DNA of 16,437 nt from Planctomycetota bacterium (GCA_014381385.1 JACNLR010000134.1:1-16437), one strand, 5' to 3'; positions 1 to 7,824 are shown, numbered from the stretch's first letter. A program made the numbers and translations. The notes: generated by a model from the letters alone, not told the origin.

Positions 1-112
1 GAGTCTGACCCCAGAGGAGTCTGGCCCTAAAGGAGTCTGACCCCAGAGGAGTCTGGCCCTAAAGGAGTCTGACCCCAGAGGAGTCTGACCCCAAAGGAGT
101 CTGACCCCAATG
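1..112. repeat. 16-bp tandem repeat array, 7 copies
   Basis: Seven head-to-tail 16-bp units fill positions 1-112 exactly and run off the left edge. Unit A is gagtctgaccccagag (1, 33, 65). Unit B is gagtctggccctaaag (17, 49) and differs from A at three positions. The last two units (81, 97) keep the A core but end in aaag and aatg. The order A-B-A-B-A-A'-A'' implies a 32-bp higher-order dimer. Stops occur in the reading frame I checked, so it does not look coding. The array ends 12 bp before the ribBA start. The core word gtctgacccc resembles short repeats I recall near REP-associated transposases in other bacteria; that is recollection, and no transposase is visible here. Confidence 0.95.
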
Positions 113-118
113 TAGAAT
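113..118 (+). promoter_or_regulatory. Candidate -10 element of ribBA
   Basis: TAGAAT matches the -10 consensus at 5 of 6 positions. It lies directly after the repeat array and 6 nt before the ribBA ATG. No Shine-Dalgarno sequence lies at the usual distance. With normal -10 spacing, transcription would begin at or next to the start codon. No convincing -35 is visible: that region is occupied by the repeats. Confidence 0.35.
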
Positions 119-124
119 GCTTAC

Positions 125-1309
125 ATGGCATTAGTGAAGATTGAAGAAATATTGGAAGATTTGCAGCAGGGCAAGGTTATTGTCTTGATTGACGATGAAA
201 ACCGCGAGAATGAAGGGGATTTTGTAGTTGCAACAGAGCACATCAATGTCGAACTGATCAATTTTTTCACCAGAATTGGCGGAGGGTACTTATGTGTCGC
301 AATGACAGCAGAAGACTGCGATCGACTCGAACTTGGTCCTCAAGTAGCGGAGAACACAAGCGTTCGCGGCACACCATTTACAATAAGTGTTGATGGGCAC
401 CCAAGGCATAATGTAACAACTGGAATTTCAGCCGCAGACAGAGTCAAAACGCTCGAACTACTGGTTGACCCAAATGCAAATCCTGAAGATTTTGTACGGC
501 CAGGACACATCAACCCCCTTCGAGCCCGAGTTGGTGGTGTGTTAGCTAGAACCGGTCAAACAGAGGGCTCGGTGGATCTTTGCAGACTTGCTGGCTTAAA
601 CCCCAGTGCAGTTATCATCGAGGTCGTTAAAGAAGATGGTGAAATGGCTCGCGTTCCCGACCTTGAAAAAATTTGCGAGGAACACAATTTCAAAATGTGT
701 TCGGTTGAGCAAATTATTGAATATCGACTTGCTCGTGAGAGTTTAGTGAAACGGATTGAACCACGATGTGGAACCCCAATTGAGACCCCGTATGGAACAT
801 TCAACTTGATTGCGTACGATAGTGCAATTGATGCTGTTCCCCATCTTGCGTTAACGGTTGGTGGTGTAGGTGAACTTGATGAGTACGGTGGCGCAAAACC
901 AATCAAAGAACCCACACTTGTTCGCGTACACAGAAGAAACTTGCTGGGTGATATTTTTGATGTGACAAATCATCCGTCAGGTAAAGAATTACGAGCATCA
1001 CTCCGCATGATTTCAGAAGAGGGTCGTGGTGCGTTAGTGTATTTACGACCCGAACAATATGGCGACGAGTTTATAGATCGCCTTCAAAAGATTCAACGTC
1101 CTCAAGGTGATGTCAACATCCCAGATTTGACGGTTACGGAAAAACCAATGGATCGACGAGATTATGGAACAGGTGTACAAATCATACGTGACCTAGGATT
1201 GCGATCTTTGAAGTTGTTAACGAATCAACCAAAACACCTCACGGCATTGCATGGTTTTGGAATTGAAATCGCAGAGGAAATTCCTATCGAAACGAGCGGA
1301 AACCGTTAG
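125..1309 (+). CDS. ribBA: RibBA-type fusion: DHBP synthase with degenerate GTP cyclohydrolase II domain (RibBX-like)
   Basis: 394 aa. The N-terminal half (about 1-205) is 3,4-dihydroxy-2-butanone-4-phosphate synthase, which makes the four-carbon riboflavin precursor from ribulose 5-phosphate. The acidic loop DDENRENEGD (23-32), the ISAADR motif (101-106) and GHINPLRA (128-135) followed by GGVLARTGQTEGSVDL are all visible. Residue 145 is Gln where the classical motif has a metal-binding His (GHTEA). The C-terminal half (about 210-390) has the GTP cyclohydrolase II fold signature (VRVH near 266-269, EEGRG 298-302, LLTNQPK 364-370). It lacks the three zinc cysteines of the family: the C-x10-C-x-C region (about 272-285) contains none. 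The catalytic RQEGR stretch reads RPEQY. The domain is probably inactive as a cyclohydrolase, as described for RibBX in Proteobacteria, so a separate ribA is expected elsewhere. Its stop overlaps that of the convergent BI-1 gene by 4 nt. Confidence 0.95.
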   Translation: MALVKIEEILEDLQQGKVIVLIDDENRENEGDFVVATEHINVELINFFTRIGGGYLCVAMTAEDCDRLELGPQVAENTSVRGTPFTISVDGHPRHNVTTGISAADRVKTLELLVDPNANPEDFVRPGHINPLRARVGGVLARTGQTEGSVDLCRLAGLNPSAVIIEVVKEDGEMARVPDLEKICEEHNFKMCSVEQIIEYRLARESLVKRIEPRCGTPIETPYGTFNLIAYDSAIDAVPHLALTVGGVGELDEYGGAKPIKEPTLVRVHRRNLLGDIFDVTNHPSGKELRASLRMISEEGRGALVYLRPEQYGDEFIDRLQKIQRPQGDVNIPDLTVTEKPMDRRDYGTGVQIIRDLGLRSLKLLTNQPKHLTALHGFGIEIAEEIPIETSGNR

Positions 1310-2130
1310 CGCCGATTACCGAATAATATGGCAAGACGGAAGCAGAGTTTTACTGCTTCAAGGTAAATCCAAACAAGCGTTACCATTAAGATGAATGCAC
1401 AAAACCATTCCATTTGTTTTGGTGCTCCAGACTTTACCTGTTGCTCGATCATTCCAAAATCGATAATAAGCCAAAGCGATGCGACCCCAAGAATAAGTAG
1501 GTTGATTCCGATTCCAATCAAGGCAGTGTTACCACCCTGCATCGCAGATCCAAGGGAGAGGAACGGCATCTCTGCACCGAATAAAGACATCACGAAAGAA
1601 ACCATGTACGTTATAAAAATACCAAGTGTAAGCACACTGACAGTTGCGGTAAATTTTTTAGTTGGCTTTAAAACACGAAAGTAATACAACGCAAGCATCG
1701 CAACGAGCACGCTCAGCGTTATGACAAAGGCCTGCAAAGCGAGCCCACCCATCGCAGCGTATCCCATATTTGCAAGGGCGGTATCAAGTGCATTCGTCAG
1801 AACTCCAAGGAACGCGCCTTGAATGGCTGCATATATCCAAGCGGTATATTTTGCTCTCGCAGGATTTCTAATAATCATGAAGTACACGACGAGAGTCGCG
1901 ATGAATCCAACAATGCCAAGTGGCCAAGCTAGACCTGGGTAATTTTGAGTTAGCCAAATTCCAGACATCCCACCCGCAACTGCTACGGAAGTAAGCATGC
2001 CCGTTTTATTGACAACTCCGGCGATTGTTGAGGTTTGGGCGTCCTCGCAGTTGGCAACCCCCTCTCGCCATGCGTCATGGTTTTTGAGGGCTGGATTTGT
2101 AGTTTCTAGCATGTTTTTTCCAAGTTGCAT
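1306..2130 (-). CDS. Bax inhibitor-1/YccA family integral membrane protein
   Basis: 274 aa with about seven hydrophobic segments (near 46-61, 68-86, 95-113, 127-150, 161-182, 201-224 and 243-261) after a hydrophilic N-terminus of about 40 residues. The layout, the NKTG motif entering the first segment, and the C-terminal IIDFGMIEQQVKSGAPKQ loop leading to LVWIYLE match the BI-1/YccA (TMBIM) family. Characterised members are Ca2+-leak or stress-related membrane proteins, and YccA modulates FtsH proteolysis in E. coli. Which role applies here cannot be told. The start at 2130 is chosen over Met7 because a strong GGAGGG sits 7 nt upstream, the best Shine-Dalgarno in the window. It converges on ribBA (4-nt overlap) and diverges from the NIF3 gene across 50 bp. 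Confidence 0.88.
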   Translation of the reverse strand: MQLGKNMLETTNPALKNHDAWREGVANCEDAQTSTIAGVVNKTGMLTSVAVAGGMSGIWLTQNYPGLAWPLGIVGFIATLVVYFMIIRNPARAKYTAWIYAAIQGAFLGVLTNALDTALANMGYAAMGGLALQAFVITLSVLVAMLALYYFRVLKPTKKFTATVSVLTLGIFITYMVSFVMSLFGAEMPFLSLGSAMQGGNTALIGIGINLLILGVASLWLIIDFGMIEQQVKSGAPKQMEWFCAFILMVTLVWIYLEAVKLCFRLAILFGNRR

Positions 2131-2137
2131 GTATTGT

Positions 2138-2143
2138 CCCTCC
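2138..2143 (-). promoter_or_regulatory. Strong Shine-Dalgarno of the BI-1/YccA gene
   Basis: On the minus strand GGAGGG lies 7 nt upstream of the ATG at 2130 and fixes that start. It shows the organism does use Shine-Dalgarno initiation, in contrast to most neighbouring starts. Confidence 0.8.
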
Positions 2144-2159
2144 TCGTCGTGGACTGTTG

Positions 2160-2166
2160 TATTCTA
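2160..2166. promoter_or_regulatory. Overlapping opposed -10-like hexamers, BI-1/NIF3 divergent spacer
   Basis: TATTCTA holds TATTCT on the plus strand (2160-2165, 15 nt before the NIF3 ATG) and TAGAAT on the minus strand (2166-2161, 30 nt before the BI-1 ATG). The hexamers match the -10 consensus at 4/6 and 5/6. No good -35 is visible for either. An alternative plus-strand AATAAT occurs at 2170-2175. Confidence 0.3.
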
Positions 2167-2180
2167 CCGAATAATCGACC

Positions 2181-3305
2181 ATGAATACCCAAGAACTTAT
2201 AGCGGCTTTTGAAACTTTTGCTCCTACGTATCTCGCCAATGATTGGGATAACGTTGGACTTCTTGTTGGTGCACCAGAGTGGTCGGCCGACAATATTCTT
2301 CTAACGATTGATGTAACAGATGCGGTTTTGCAAGAAGCTATTGCAATGCGTGCGAATGTTATTGTTTCGTACCACCCCCCTATTTTTCATCCCCTCAAAT
2401 CGGTAACTGCCAATACGCCGCAGGAGCGAGTTGTATTGGAAGCAATTCTTAACCGTATTGCAATATATTCTCCGCACACATCGCTCGATGTTGCAACCGG
2501 TGGTGTAAATGATTGGATTGTCGATGGTGTTGGCACGGGAGACGTTCGTGCGCTTAAACCATTTGGGCATTTACCACCCGATGAGGAATGTAAACTCGTT
2601 ACGTTTTGCCCTGAAGATAAAATTGAAGGATTGCGGCTTGCGCTTGCAAGCGTGAGTTGTGGTCGCATCGGAAACTACGAGCAGTGCTCTTTTACATCGC
2701 AAGGTACTGGCACTTTTATTGGCGGCGAGGGAACGAACCCAACGCACGGTGATGCGGGCAAGTTGCAACGAGTTTCAGAATGTAAGTTTGAAATGGTTGT
2801 ATCAAAGGCATCGCTTTCGCTGGCGATTCAGGCGCTACGGCAATTTCATCCCTACGAAGAGCCTGCCATTGAAGTCCACGCGCTAGGTGAACGGCCAAGG
2901 CGAGAAATAGGAGTTGGCAGGCGTATCCATTTAGATCAATCGTTGCAACTAGATGAACTTGCACGTAAGTTGAAGAAACACTTGGGAATTGGATACGTCC
3001 GCGTTGCACCTGCAGCAGGTACCGATGATCGTGCGCAAGTACAAACAGTTGGCTTGTGTGCAGGCGCGGGTGGTTCCGTTTGCGAATTGGCAATCGAAGA
3101 CGGCTGCGATGTCTTCATTACAGGTGAGATGACACACCACAACGTTGTTGCAGCAACTGCGCGCGGTTGTTCTGTGATGTTAACGGGACATACAAATAGT
3201 GAACGAGGGTATCTTCCAAAACTTAAAACACAACTTTCTAAGTTGCTCCCCGAAGTGAGTATTACAGTGAGCAACGCAGACGCTTCACCTTGGACGTACT
3301 TTTAA
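2181..3305 (+). CDS. NIF3-like dinuclear metal-centre protein with central insert domain (YqfO type)
   Basis: 374 aa, the long form of the NIF3/YbgI/YqfO family, often labelled GTP cyclohydrolase 1 type 2 or Nif3-like dinuclear metal-centre hexameric protein. The N-terminal half-domain has VIVSYHPPIF (60-69) with candidate metal ligand His65, and HTSLDVATGGVND (99-111) with Asp103. The central insert (about 131-240) carries the typical HPYEEPA motif (223-229). The C-terminal half has ITGEMTHH (313-320) and GHTNSERG (336-343) with His337 and Glu341. The expected dinuclear ligand set therefore appears present. Members form toroidal hexamers; the cellular function is unsettled, and cyclohydrolase activity should not be assumed for this protein. 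There is no Shine-Dalgarno before the ATG. The stop is 15 bp from that of the convergent tag gene. Confidence 0.92.
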   Translation: MNTQELIAAFETFAPTYLANDWDNVGLLVGAPEWSADNILLTIDVTDAVLQEAIAMRANVIVSYHPPIFHPLKSVTANTPQERVVLEAILNRIAIYSPHTSLDVATGGVNDWIVDGVGTGDVRALKPFGHLPPDEECKLVTFCPEDKIEGLRLALASVSCGRIGNYEQCSFTSQGTGTFIGGEGTNPTHGDAGKLQRVSECKFEMVVSKASLSLAIQALRQFHPYEEPAIEVHALGERPRREIGVGRRIHLDQSLQLDELARKLKKHLGIGYVRVAPAAGTDDRAQVQTVGLCAGAGGSVCELAIEDGCDVFITGEMTHHNVVAATARGCSVMLTGHTNSERGYLPKLKTQLSKLLPEVSITVSNADASPWTYF

Positions 3306-3320
3306 CTAACCGCTGGTTTG

Positions 3321-3872
3321 TTAGTAACTCGGGCAACTAACAATATGGTCGTTCACCATACCAACGGCTTGCATGAATGCGTAGCAAATAGTTGGACCGA
3401 CGAATTTAAAACCATGTTTTTTCAAATCTTTCGCCATTGCTTCACTGATTGGCGTAGAAGCAGGGATTTGCTCATCTGATTTCCAAGCGTTTACAATTGT
3501 TTTATGGTTGACGTGTTTCCAAAGTAGATTATCGAACGCGCCCGCACCATCTTCCATGACTTCAAGCCAAGCTTTAGCATTTGCGATTGCGCCATTTATT
3601 TTTGATTTACTTCGAATAATTCCGGTGTCTTTGAGGAGTTGGTTTATTTTTCGCTTTCCATAATTTGCAATTAATTCAGGCTCAAAGTTGTCAAAAGCTG
3701 CGCGGAAATTATCGCGTTTTTTGAGCACAATTATCCAAGAGAGACCCGCTTGGAATCCATCGAGACACAGTTTTTCGAAGAGTGCTTTGTCGTCGTGCTC
3801 TGGGACACCCCACTCAGAATCGTGGTACGCCACGTAGATGGGGTCGTTTCCACACCAGGTACATCTAGACAT
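3321..3872 (-). CDS. tag: DNA-3-methyladenine glycosylase I
   Basis: 183 aa, the usual length of Tag, the base-excision enzyme that removes 3-methyladenine from alkylated DNA. The RCTWCGNDPIYVAYHDSEWG N-terminus is diagnostic. Cys4 and His17 pair with His176 and Cys180 (NDHIVSC near the end) as the zinc-snap ligands. The helix-hairpin-helix glycosylase core includes GFQAGLSWIIVLKKR (39-53) and KKHGFKFVGPTICYAFMQA. Position 38, Glu in the E. coli enzyme and contacting the base, is Asp here, a conservative change. The start has no Shine-Dalgarno. TATGCT lies 6 nt upstream on the coding strand (plus positions 3879-3884), a leaderless-like arrangement. It is flanked by the convergent NIF3 gene and the divergent GYF-like gene and appears monocistronic. 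Confidence 0.95.
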   Translation of the reverse strand: MSRCTWCGNDPIYVAYHDSEWGVPEHDDKALFEKLCLDGFQAGLSWIIVLKKRDNFRAAFDNFEPELIANYGKRKINQLLKDTGIIRSKSKINGAIANAKAWLEVMEDGAGAFDNLLWKHVNHKTIVNAWKSDEQIPASTPISEAMAKDLKKHGFKFVGPTICYAFMQAVGMVNDHIVSCPSY

Positions 3873-3878
3873 TTCTAA

Positions 3879-3884
3879 AGCATA
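3879..3884 (-). promoter_or_regulatory. Candidate -10 element of tag
   Basis: TATGCT on the minus strand (4/6 to consensus) ends 6 nt before the tag ATG. No clear -35 accompanies it. Support comes mainly from the repeated placement of such hexamers before other starts in the window. Confidence 0.28.
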
Positions 3885-3895
3885 CTCGTTTTTGC

Positions 3896-3923
3896 TTGAA
3901 ATGTTTTATGAAAGATGTATAAT
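3896..3923 (+). promoter_or_regulatory. Sigma70-like promoter of the GYF-like membrane protein gene
   Basis: TTGAAA (3896-3901), a 16-bp spacer and a perfect TATAAT (3918-3923) form the best sigma70-type promoter in the window. It predicts a leader of about 43 nt before the ATG at 3973, with a purine-rich AAAGGGG (3958-3964) 8 nt upstream of the start as ribosome binding site. It lies in the 100-bp spacer divergent from tag. Confidence 0.65.
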
Positions 3924-3972
3924 CTCAGTGGTTACTTTTTCACGTGTGGTTTACTAGAAAGGGGTTCTGGCT

Positions 3973-5100
3973 ATGGAAACTTTTGTAATTCTTAGGGGCG
4001 AGGAAGAGATTGGTGTGTTTACACACCCCCAACTGCGAGAAAAAGTGCAGAGGGGTGAAGTTTTACCTACAGATGAAATGCAACGTTCGGGATCTGAGGA
4101 AAAGTATGCTATAGATACTGTTCCAAGTTTAGCGATTTTCCTAGATTCCTCCAACAGTGATGCTATAACCTCCGAGTCCTACGGTATGGCAAATGATTCT
4201 TCTGACATGTCTGGAGTAGCCATGGAAGTTCCTTCTATTGAAGTTGGAAATGATGAAGATGTGTTGGATGCGGTGTCCGAAGATGCGTTTGATTCTGCCA
4301 TTGCTTCTGCAGTGAACGCTCCAGAGAACGCTGAAGCAAAAGCACAATCCGAACTTGCAAGGGCTACACTCTTTGCGACTCAGAATTATATTCGAAGAAG
4401 TATTTTTATAAACCAAGCAGACATGGTGCAAAAAACAGGTTACATCCTTCAAGGAATTGCCATAGTGGTTTTGGGTGTATTCACTTATTTTGTAGCTCGT
4501 GACGCTGTGGATACAACAACCCCAATTTTATATGCGGTCGGCTGGACAGTTGCTGTTGGGCTAGGCATTGTTGCCGCAGCCCTTTGTAGGGATGCGGGTA
4601 GACGTGTTATTGCCGGTGTTCCAACAGCGGTTCGCTCCAACTCAACACTTGATTTAGTTGGGCTTATTATTCTCACGGTTGGCGTTGCAATTTTTGCAGG
4701 TCTTGCAATAATCGCATTCACATCAGCGAATTTTTGGCCAGCAATTTTTGGCACCCTCGCACTACTAGCTTGCGTCCTTGGTGCTGGTTTGGCGCTGAGT
4801 CCGTCAATTAGTAATGTTGAGTTTAAGAATGTAGACCCTATGGAAGAAGCTGTTGGGCTGATTACACTCTCTGCAAAAGTGCTCGTGTTACTTGGGCCAT
4901 TCGTTTTGTCGTGTTGTAGTTCAATAGGATTGCTCAAGGGTGGTATCGCACTCTACGGTTTACTGAATGGAAACGAAGCGGTTTTCGACATGGATGGCTG
5001 GAAAATGCCTGGGATTATTTTGGTGTCGGGTTGTTTTTACCCACTTGTTGCATACGTGTTGCTTTTAATAAATAACATGTTTGAACGATTATTTAAGTAA
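3973..5100 (+). CDS. Multi-pass membrane protein with N-terminal GYF_2-like domain, function unknown
   Basis: 375 aa. Residues 1-57 resemble the GYF_2/DUF4339 domain found at the N-terminus of many bacterial membrane proteins: a beta strand, then EEIGVFTHPQLREKVQRGEV, then a short second half. GYF domains usually bind proline-rich peptides; no ligand can be named. Residues about 58-125 form an acidic, Ser/Asp/Glu/Ala-rich linker that is likely disordered. About six transmembrane segments follow (near 156-174, 184-204, 227-248, 255-277, 300-320 and 346-367), so the N-terminal domain probably faces the cytoplasm. A strong promoter and ribosome binding site precede it. The stop directly abuts the stop of the convergent AsmA-like gene. 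I do not recognise a specific family for the membrane part. Confidence 0.82.
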   Translation: METFVILRGEEEIGVFTHPQLREKVQRGEVLPTDEMQRSGSEEKYAIDTVPSLAIFLDSSNSDAITSESYGMANDSSDMSGVAMEVPSIEVGNDEDVLDAVSEDAFDSAIASAVNAPENAEAKAQSELARATLFATQNYIRRSIFINQADMVQKTGYILQGIAIVVLGVFTYFVARDAVDTTTPILYAVGWTVAVGLGIVAAALCRDAGRRVIAGVPTAVRSNSTLDLVGLIILTVGVAIFAGLAIIAFTSANFWPAIFGTLALLACVLGAGLALSPSISNVEFKNVDPMEEAVGLITLSAKVLVLLGPFVLSCCSSIGLLKGGIALYGLLNGNEAVFDMDGWKMPGIILVSGCFYPLVAYVLLLINNMFERLFK

Positions 5101-7815
5101 TTATTTGAACAACTCGTCAAGGATGTCAAGCGGGTTTGGACTTTCCCCCTTGTTGCCACCCCCTAAAATATCACCTATAGACTCGCCAAGAGAATCTAGC
5201 GCGGCACTCTGTAGCAATTTTCCAATATCAAATTTAGGATCCACTTTTACTATTGGCTTATCAATCGTTCCCGTGATCAGAATTGGCACATCAATGTCTG
5301 TTGCAAGACCGCGCAGTTCTTTAATACTGTAACCAAGGCCAGTGAGCGGCACCGTTGAATGCAACTTCAGCGTGCGATTAACGAGATTAATCGTTCCAGC
5401 GTATGGAATCGAGTACTTATTTGCAAGCGTTAAATGAAACTCTTTATATTTCACAATGCCCTTGCGTATCTGAATATGAATGGGCTCAAATGTTGCCGGT
5501 ATATGTTCCTTGTGTTTTGTATTAAACAGGGACAGCAAGTTCAATGTTACGGAACCGTTGTCAAGCATTACCTCGCCGATATCTAAAACGATGTCGGCTT
5601 TCAATGTTGAAACATCGTTGTTAAGTGCTGCGGAAGCGTTATTGACGGTCATAATAATTGGTCGTTTAACCGAATGTATATCAGAAAGTACTGGCCCAAG
5701 GTCTTTTAGCAGGCGCTTTGTAAGCGAAGTAGAAAGAGTTAGATCTGCCCTTGTTGTAGTTTTTTTAACAGTTGAGATTTTGCCGTTGGCAAATACAAGC
5801 GAAGTTTCAAATGCAGCGTTTGGTGCAGTGCCACCAGCGACGATAATGGGTTTATTCAGGATATTTTTGGCAATGCATTCTACAGCGAGCGGCGAACCAA
5901 TTGTGTCTGCAAGAAATGGATTAATGTACTGTGTAGGAATCCCAGTTGCTGCAACGTGCGCATCAAGAGAGTTGTCATCGTTTCTAGAAGTTGTTCCCTG
6001 CAGTAAAGCGTTTTGTTTTTCGATCACAACAGTTGCGTTAAAGGTGGAGTTCCCATCCATGTCGAGGTTTTTGATGTGCGCTGAAATTGTCGCCTCTTTA
6101 TCAATGCCAACAAACTCTTTAGCAAGTGCTTTTGAGATTGTTGCATTCGCCGTAATTCCTGAAAGTGATTCAATAGCAGTGCCCTTCAATTGCGCAGCCC
6201 CAATTATAGAAGCCCGATTGCCCGCAATATCGAAGTCTAGAGCATGGTGTTTAAGTTTGATGTTGAGAGTTGCTGTTTTTCCTAACTCTCTTTGCAACTT
6301 GATTCGTTTGTCGGTTATGTAGGCTTGCGCAACTTTCGTTGGAAAATCTACAATAGAAATTACACCCGTGCCCTGTGGAAGCTGTCTTGTAATTGTTTTC
6401 CAAAGATCATCAATTCCATCAAGTTTGTTTTTGTGTGTAGAGTTTAGTGCTACGTCAAATACGGATTTAAATTTGTCGATAATCACGAAGCCATTGGTCG
6501 ATATTTCTCGTTTTCGTACATCAGCAATGACATTGCACTGTAGCGAGGATATTGTCGTTTTTGATTGCAAGTGTTCGATGCTTCCATCAATTGATATCTG
6601 AGCAATGCATTCAGGTTTTTCAGTATCACTGATGCCAACTGGAGCGAGTTGGTCGATGTGAATTGTCGCAATAGCTTCACCAGAAAATTGCTTGTCAGTT
6701 ATTTGTTGCAAAAGATCATTTTGCAAATTTGCAACGATTGTTACGTCGGAAAGGCGCCCGTTGTTTGAGTCAACAGTGCCGTCTGCCTGCACTTCCTGTG
6801 TAACGAAACTCGCAACAAGTGGTGGCCCTTGCTTACTTCGCTGTACATGTAAATCCATCGTTGGGCCAAAGCATTTTGCAGTATCAATCTTAACGGCATT
6901 TAAAAAAGGATCTAAAATTGTTGTGGGTACATCGGTAAGGTCAATAGTGCCCACCACCTCCTTGCCATCAAACATAAACATATTTTCTGGTGCATCAGAT
7001 TTAACGAGTTGAGCTTTTACAACAACTGAACCGCGTGGCGTATCGTACTCTGCAAGGGAACCGTTAATCGAAATGTTAATCGCATCGCGTACGTTTGGAG
7101 AAGAAAATTCCGCATCTAATTCTAATACAGACCAGCCTCCAACCCCATTCATTGTTGGTATAGGCGTATTTACAATACGTAACGTGCTATTTGCGCTTGT
7201 GTCCCAATTGAATTCACCGCTCTTGGTTAGAAAATTTGGAGCGCTGCATTCTATCGTTACTTCGCCACCTGTTTCGCTTGTGGTTTCAAGGGCAACGGAG
7301 AAGTGCATACCGGGGTCAATGTCGAGCGTCCCCTTTAGTTCAGTAAAATGAATCGGCTCGTCGCCGTTTATGGTGAGATTATCTAGCTGCAGAGCGAGTT
7401 TGATTGCTGGGATAGTCTTTGCTGCAGTAGATTTTTTATCTAGTGAACCCGATGGCTCAATTTCATCTTCCAACGTTGGCGCTATGGTGTCTGTATCGAT
7501 GGGCGCTGTTGTTTCAACTGAGGCACTTCCAAGAACAAGTACTTCGATAGGACTGCTTGCTGTGACGAGTGAAAACAGACTGTTACTAATCGTAACATCA
7601 ACGTCTGCAGTTCCAAATGTATCTTCAACGTGCAGCGTTGAAATAGCCTGAGGCCCACCCCAAGTGATTTGAATGTCACCGACGGTATTTTTTGAATCGT
7701 TTGTAATCTTGTTTTTGATGACGCCACGCGCAATACTTGGAACAACGAAGTACAAACCACCGGTTATGACCACGGCGACGATCCCAGCGGTGATTACTAT
7801 TCTCTTGCTATTCAT
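5101..7815 (-). CDS. Large AsmA-like/DUF748-type envelope protein
   Basis: 904 aa from the preferred start. One N-terminal transmembrane helix (about 5-25, VITAGIVAVVITGGLYFVV on the coding strand) is followed by some 870 residues dominated by alternating short beta strands, as in the AsmA/TamB/DUF748 repeating beta-groove superfamily. The C-terminal ILITGTIDKPIVKVDP stretch is typical of AsmA-like ends. Known relatives are bridge-like proteins that move phospholipids or help build the outer membrane; that role here is inference. A longer reading frame begins at 7896 but would overlap ispE, and its first 27 residues look non-native. Met at 7815 directly precedes the basic, hydrophobic anchor. 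No Shine-Dalgarno is seen; TATCAT on the coding strand lies 9 nt upstream. It diverges from ispE across 37 bp and meets the GYF-like gene stop to stop. Confidence 0.8.
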   Translation of the reverse strand: MNSKRIVITAGIVAVVITGGLYFVVPSIARGVIKNKITNDSKNTVGDIQITWGGPQAISTLHVEDTFGTADVDVTISNSLFSLVTASSPIEVLVLGSASVETTAPIDTDTIAPTLEDEIEPSGSLDKKSTAAKTIPAIKLALQLDNLTINGDEPIHFTELKGTLDIDPGMHFSVALETTSETGGEVTIECSAPNFLTKSGEFNWDTSANSTLRIVNTPIPTMNGVGGWSVLELDAEFSSPNVRDAINISINGSLAEYDTPRGSVVVKAQLVKSDAPENMFMFDGKEVVGTIDLTDVPTTILDPFLNAVKIDTAKCFGPTMDLHVQRSKQGPPLVASFVTQEVQADGTVDSNNGRLSDVTIVANLQNDLLQQITDKQFSGEAIATIHIDQLAPVGISDTEKPECIAQISIDGSIEHLQSKTTISSLQCNVIADVRKREISTNGFVIIDKFKSVFDVALNSTHKNKLDGIDDLWKTITRQLPQGTGVISIVDFPTKVAQAYITDKRIKLQRELGKTATLNIKLKHHALDFDIAGNRASIIGAAQLKGTAIESLSGITANATISKALAKEFVGIDKEATISAHIKNLDMDGNSTFNATVVIEKQNALLQGTTSRNDDNSLDAHVAATGIPTQYINPFLADTIGSPLAVECIAKNILNKPIIVAGGTAPNAAFETSLVFANGKISTVKKTTTRADLTLSTSLTKRLLKDLGPVLSDIHSVKRPIIMTVNNASAALNNDVSTLKADIVLDIGEVMLDNGSVTLNLLSLFNTKHKEHIPATFEPIHIQIRKGIVKYKEFHLTLANKYSIPYAGTINLVNRTLKLHSTVPLTGLGYSIKELRGLATDIDVPILITGTIDKPIVKVDPKFDIGKLLQSAALDSLGESIGDILGGGNKGESPNPLDILDELFK

Positions 7816-7824
7816 CTGGTGTGC

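Noticed and set aside
1..112. The 16-bp array as a CRISPR
   Set aside because: Units are directly contiguous, with no spacers and no cas genes.
1..124. FMN riboswitch upstream of ribBA
   Set aside because: Only 124 bp are visible, almost all simple tandem repeat; none of the conserved riboswitch elements can be seen.
556..915. 119-codon reading frame antisense to ribBA
   Set aside because: Ser/Pro/Thr-rich shadow of a well-supported gene, with no independent signals.
3305..3325. Inverted repeat ACTAAC...GTTAGT between the NIF3 and tag stops as a bidirectional terminator
   Set aside because: The stem is short, overlaps both stop codons, has a 9-nt loop and no U-tract on either strand.
3756..3761. 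Asp38 in Tag as evidence for an altered substrate
   Set aside because: Glu to Asp is conservative, and all zinc ligands and the rest of the core are intact; a single residue does not support a change of function.
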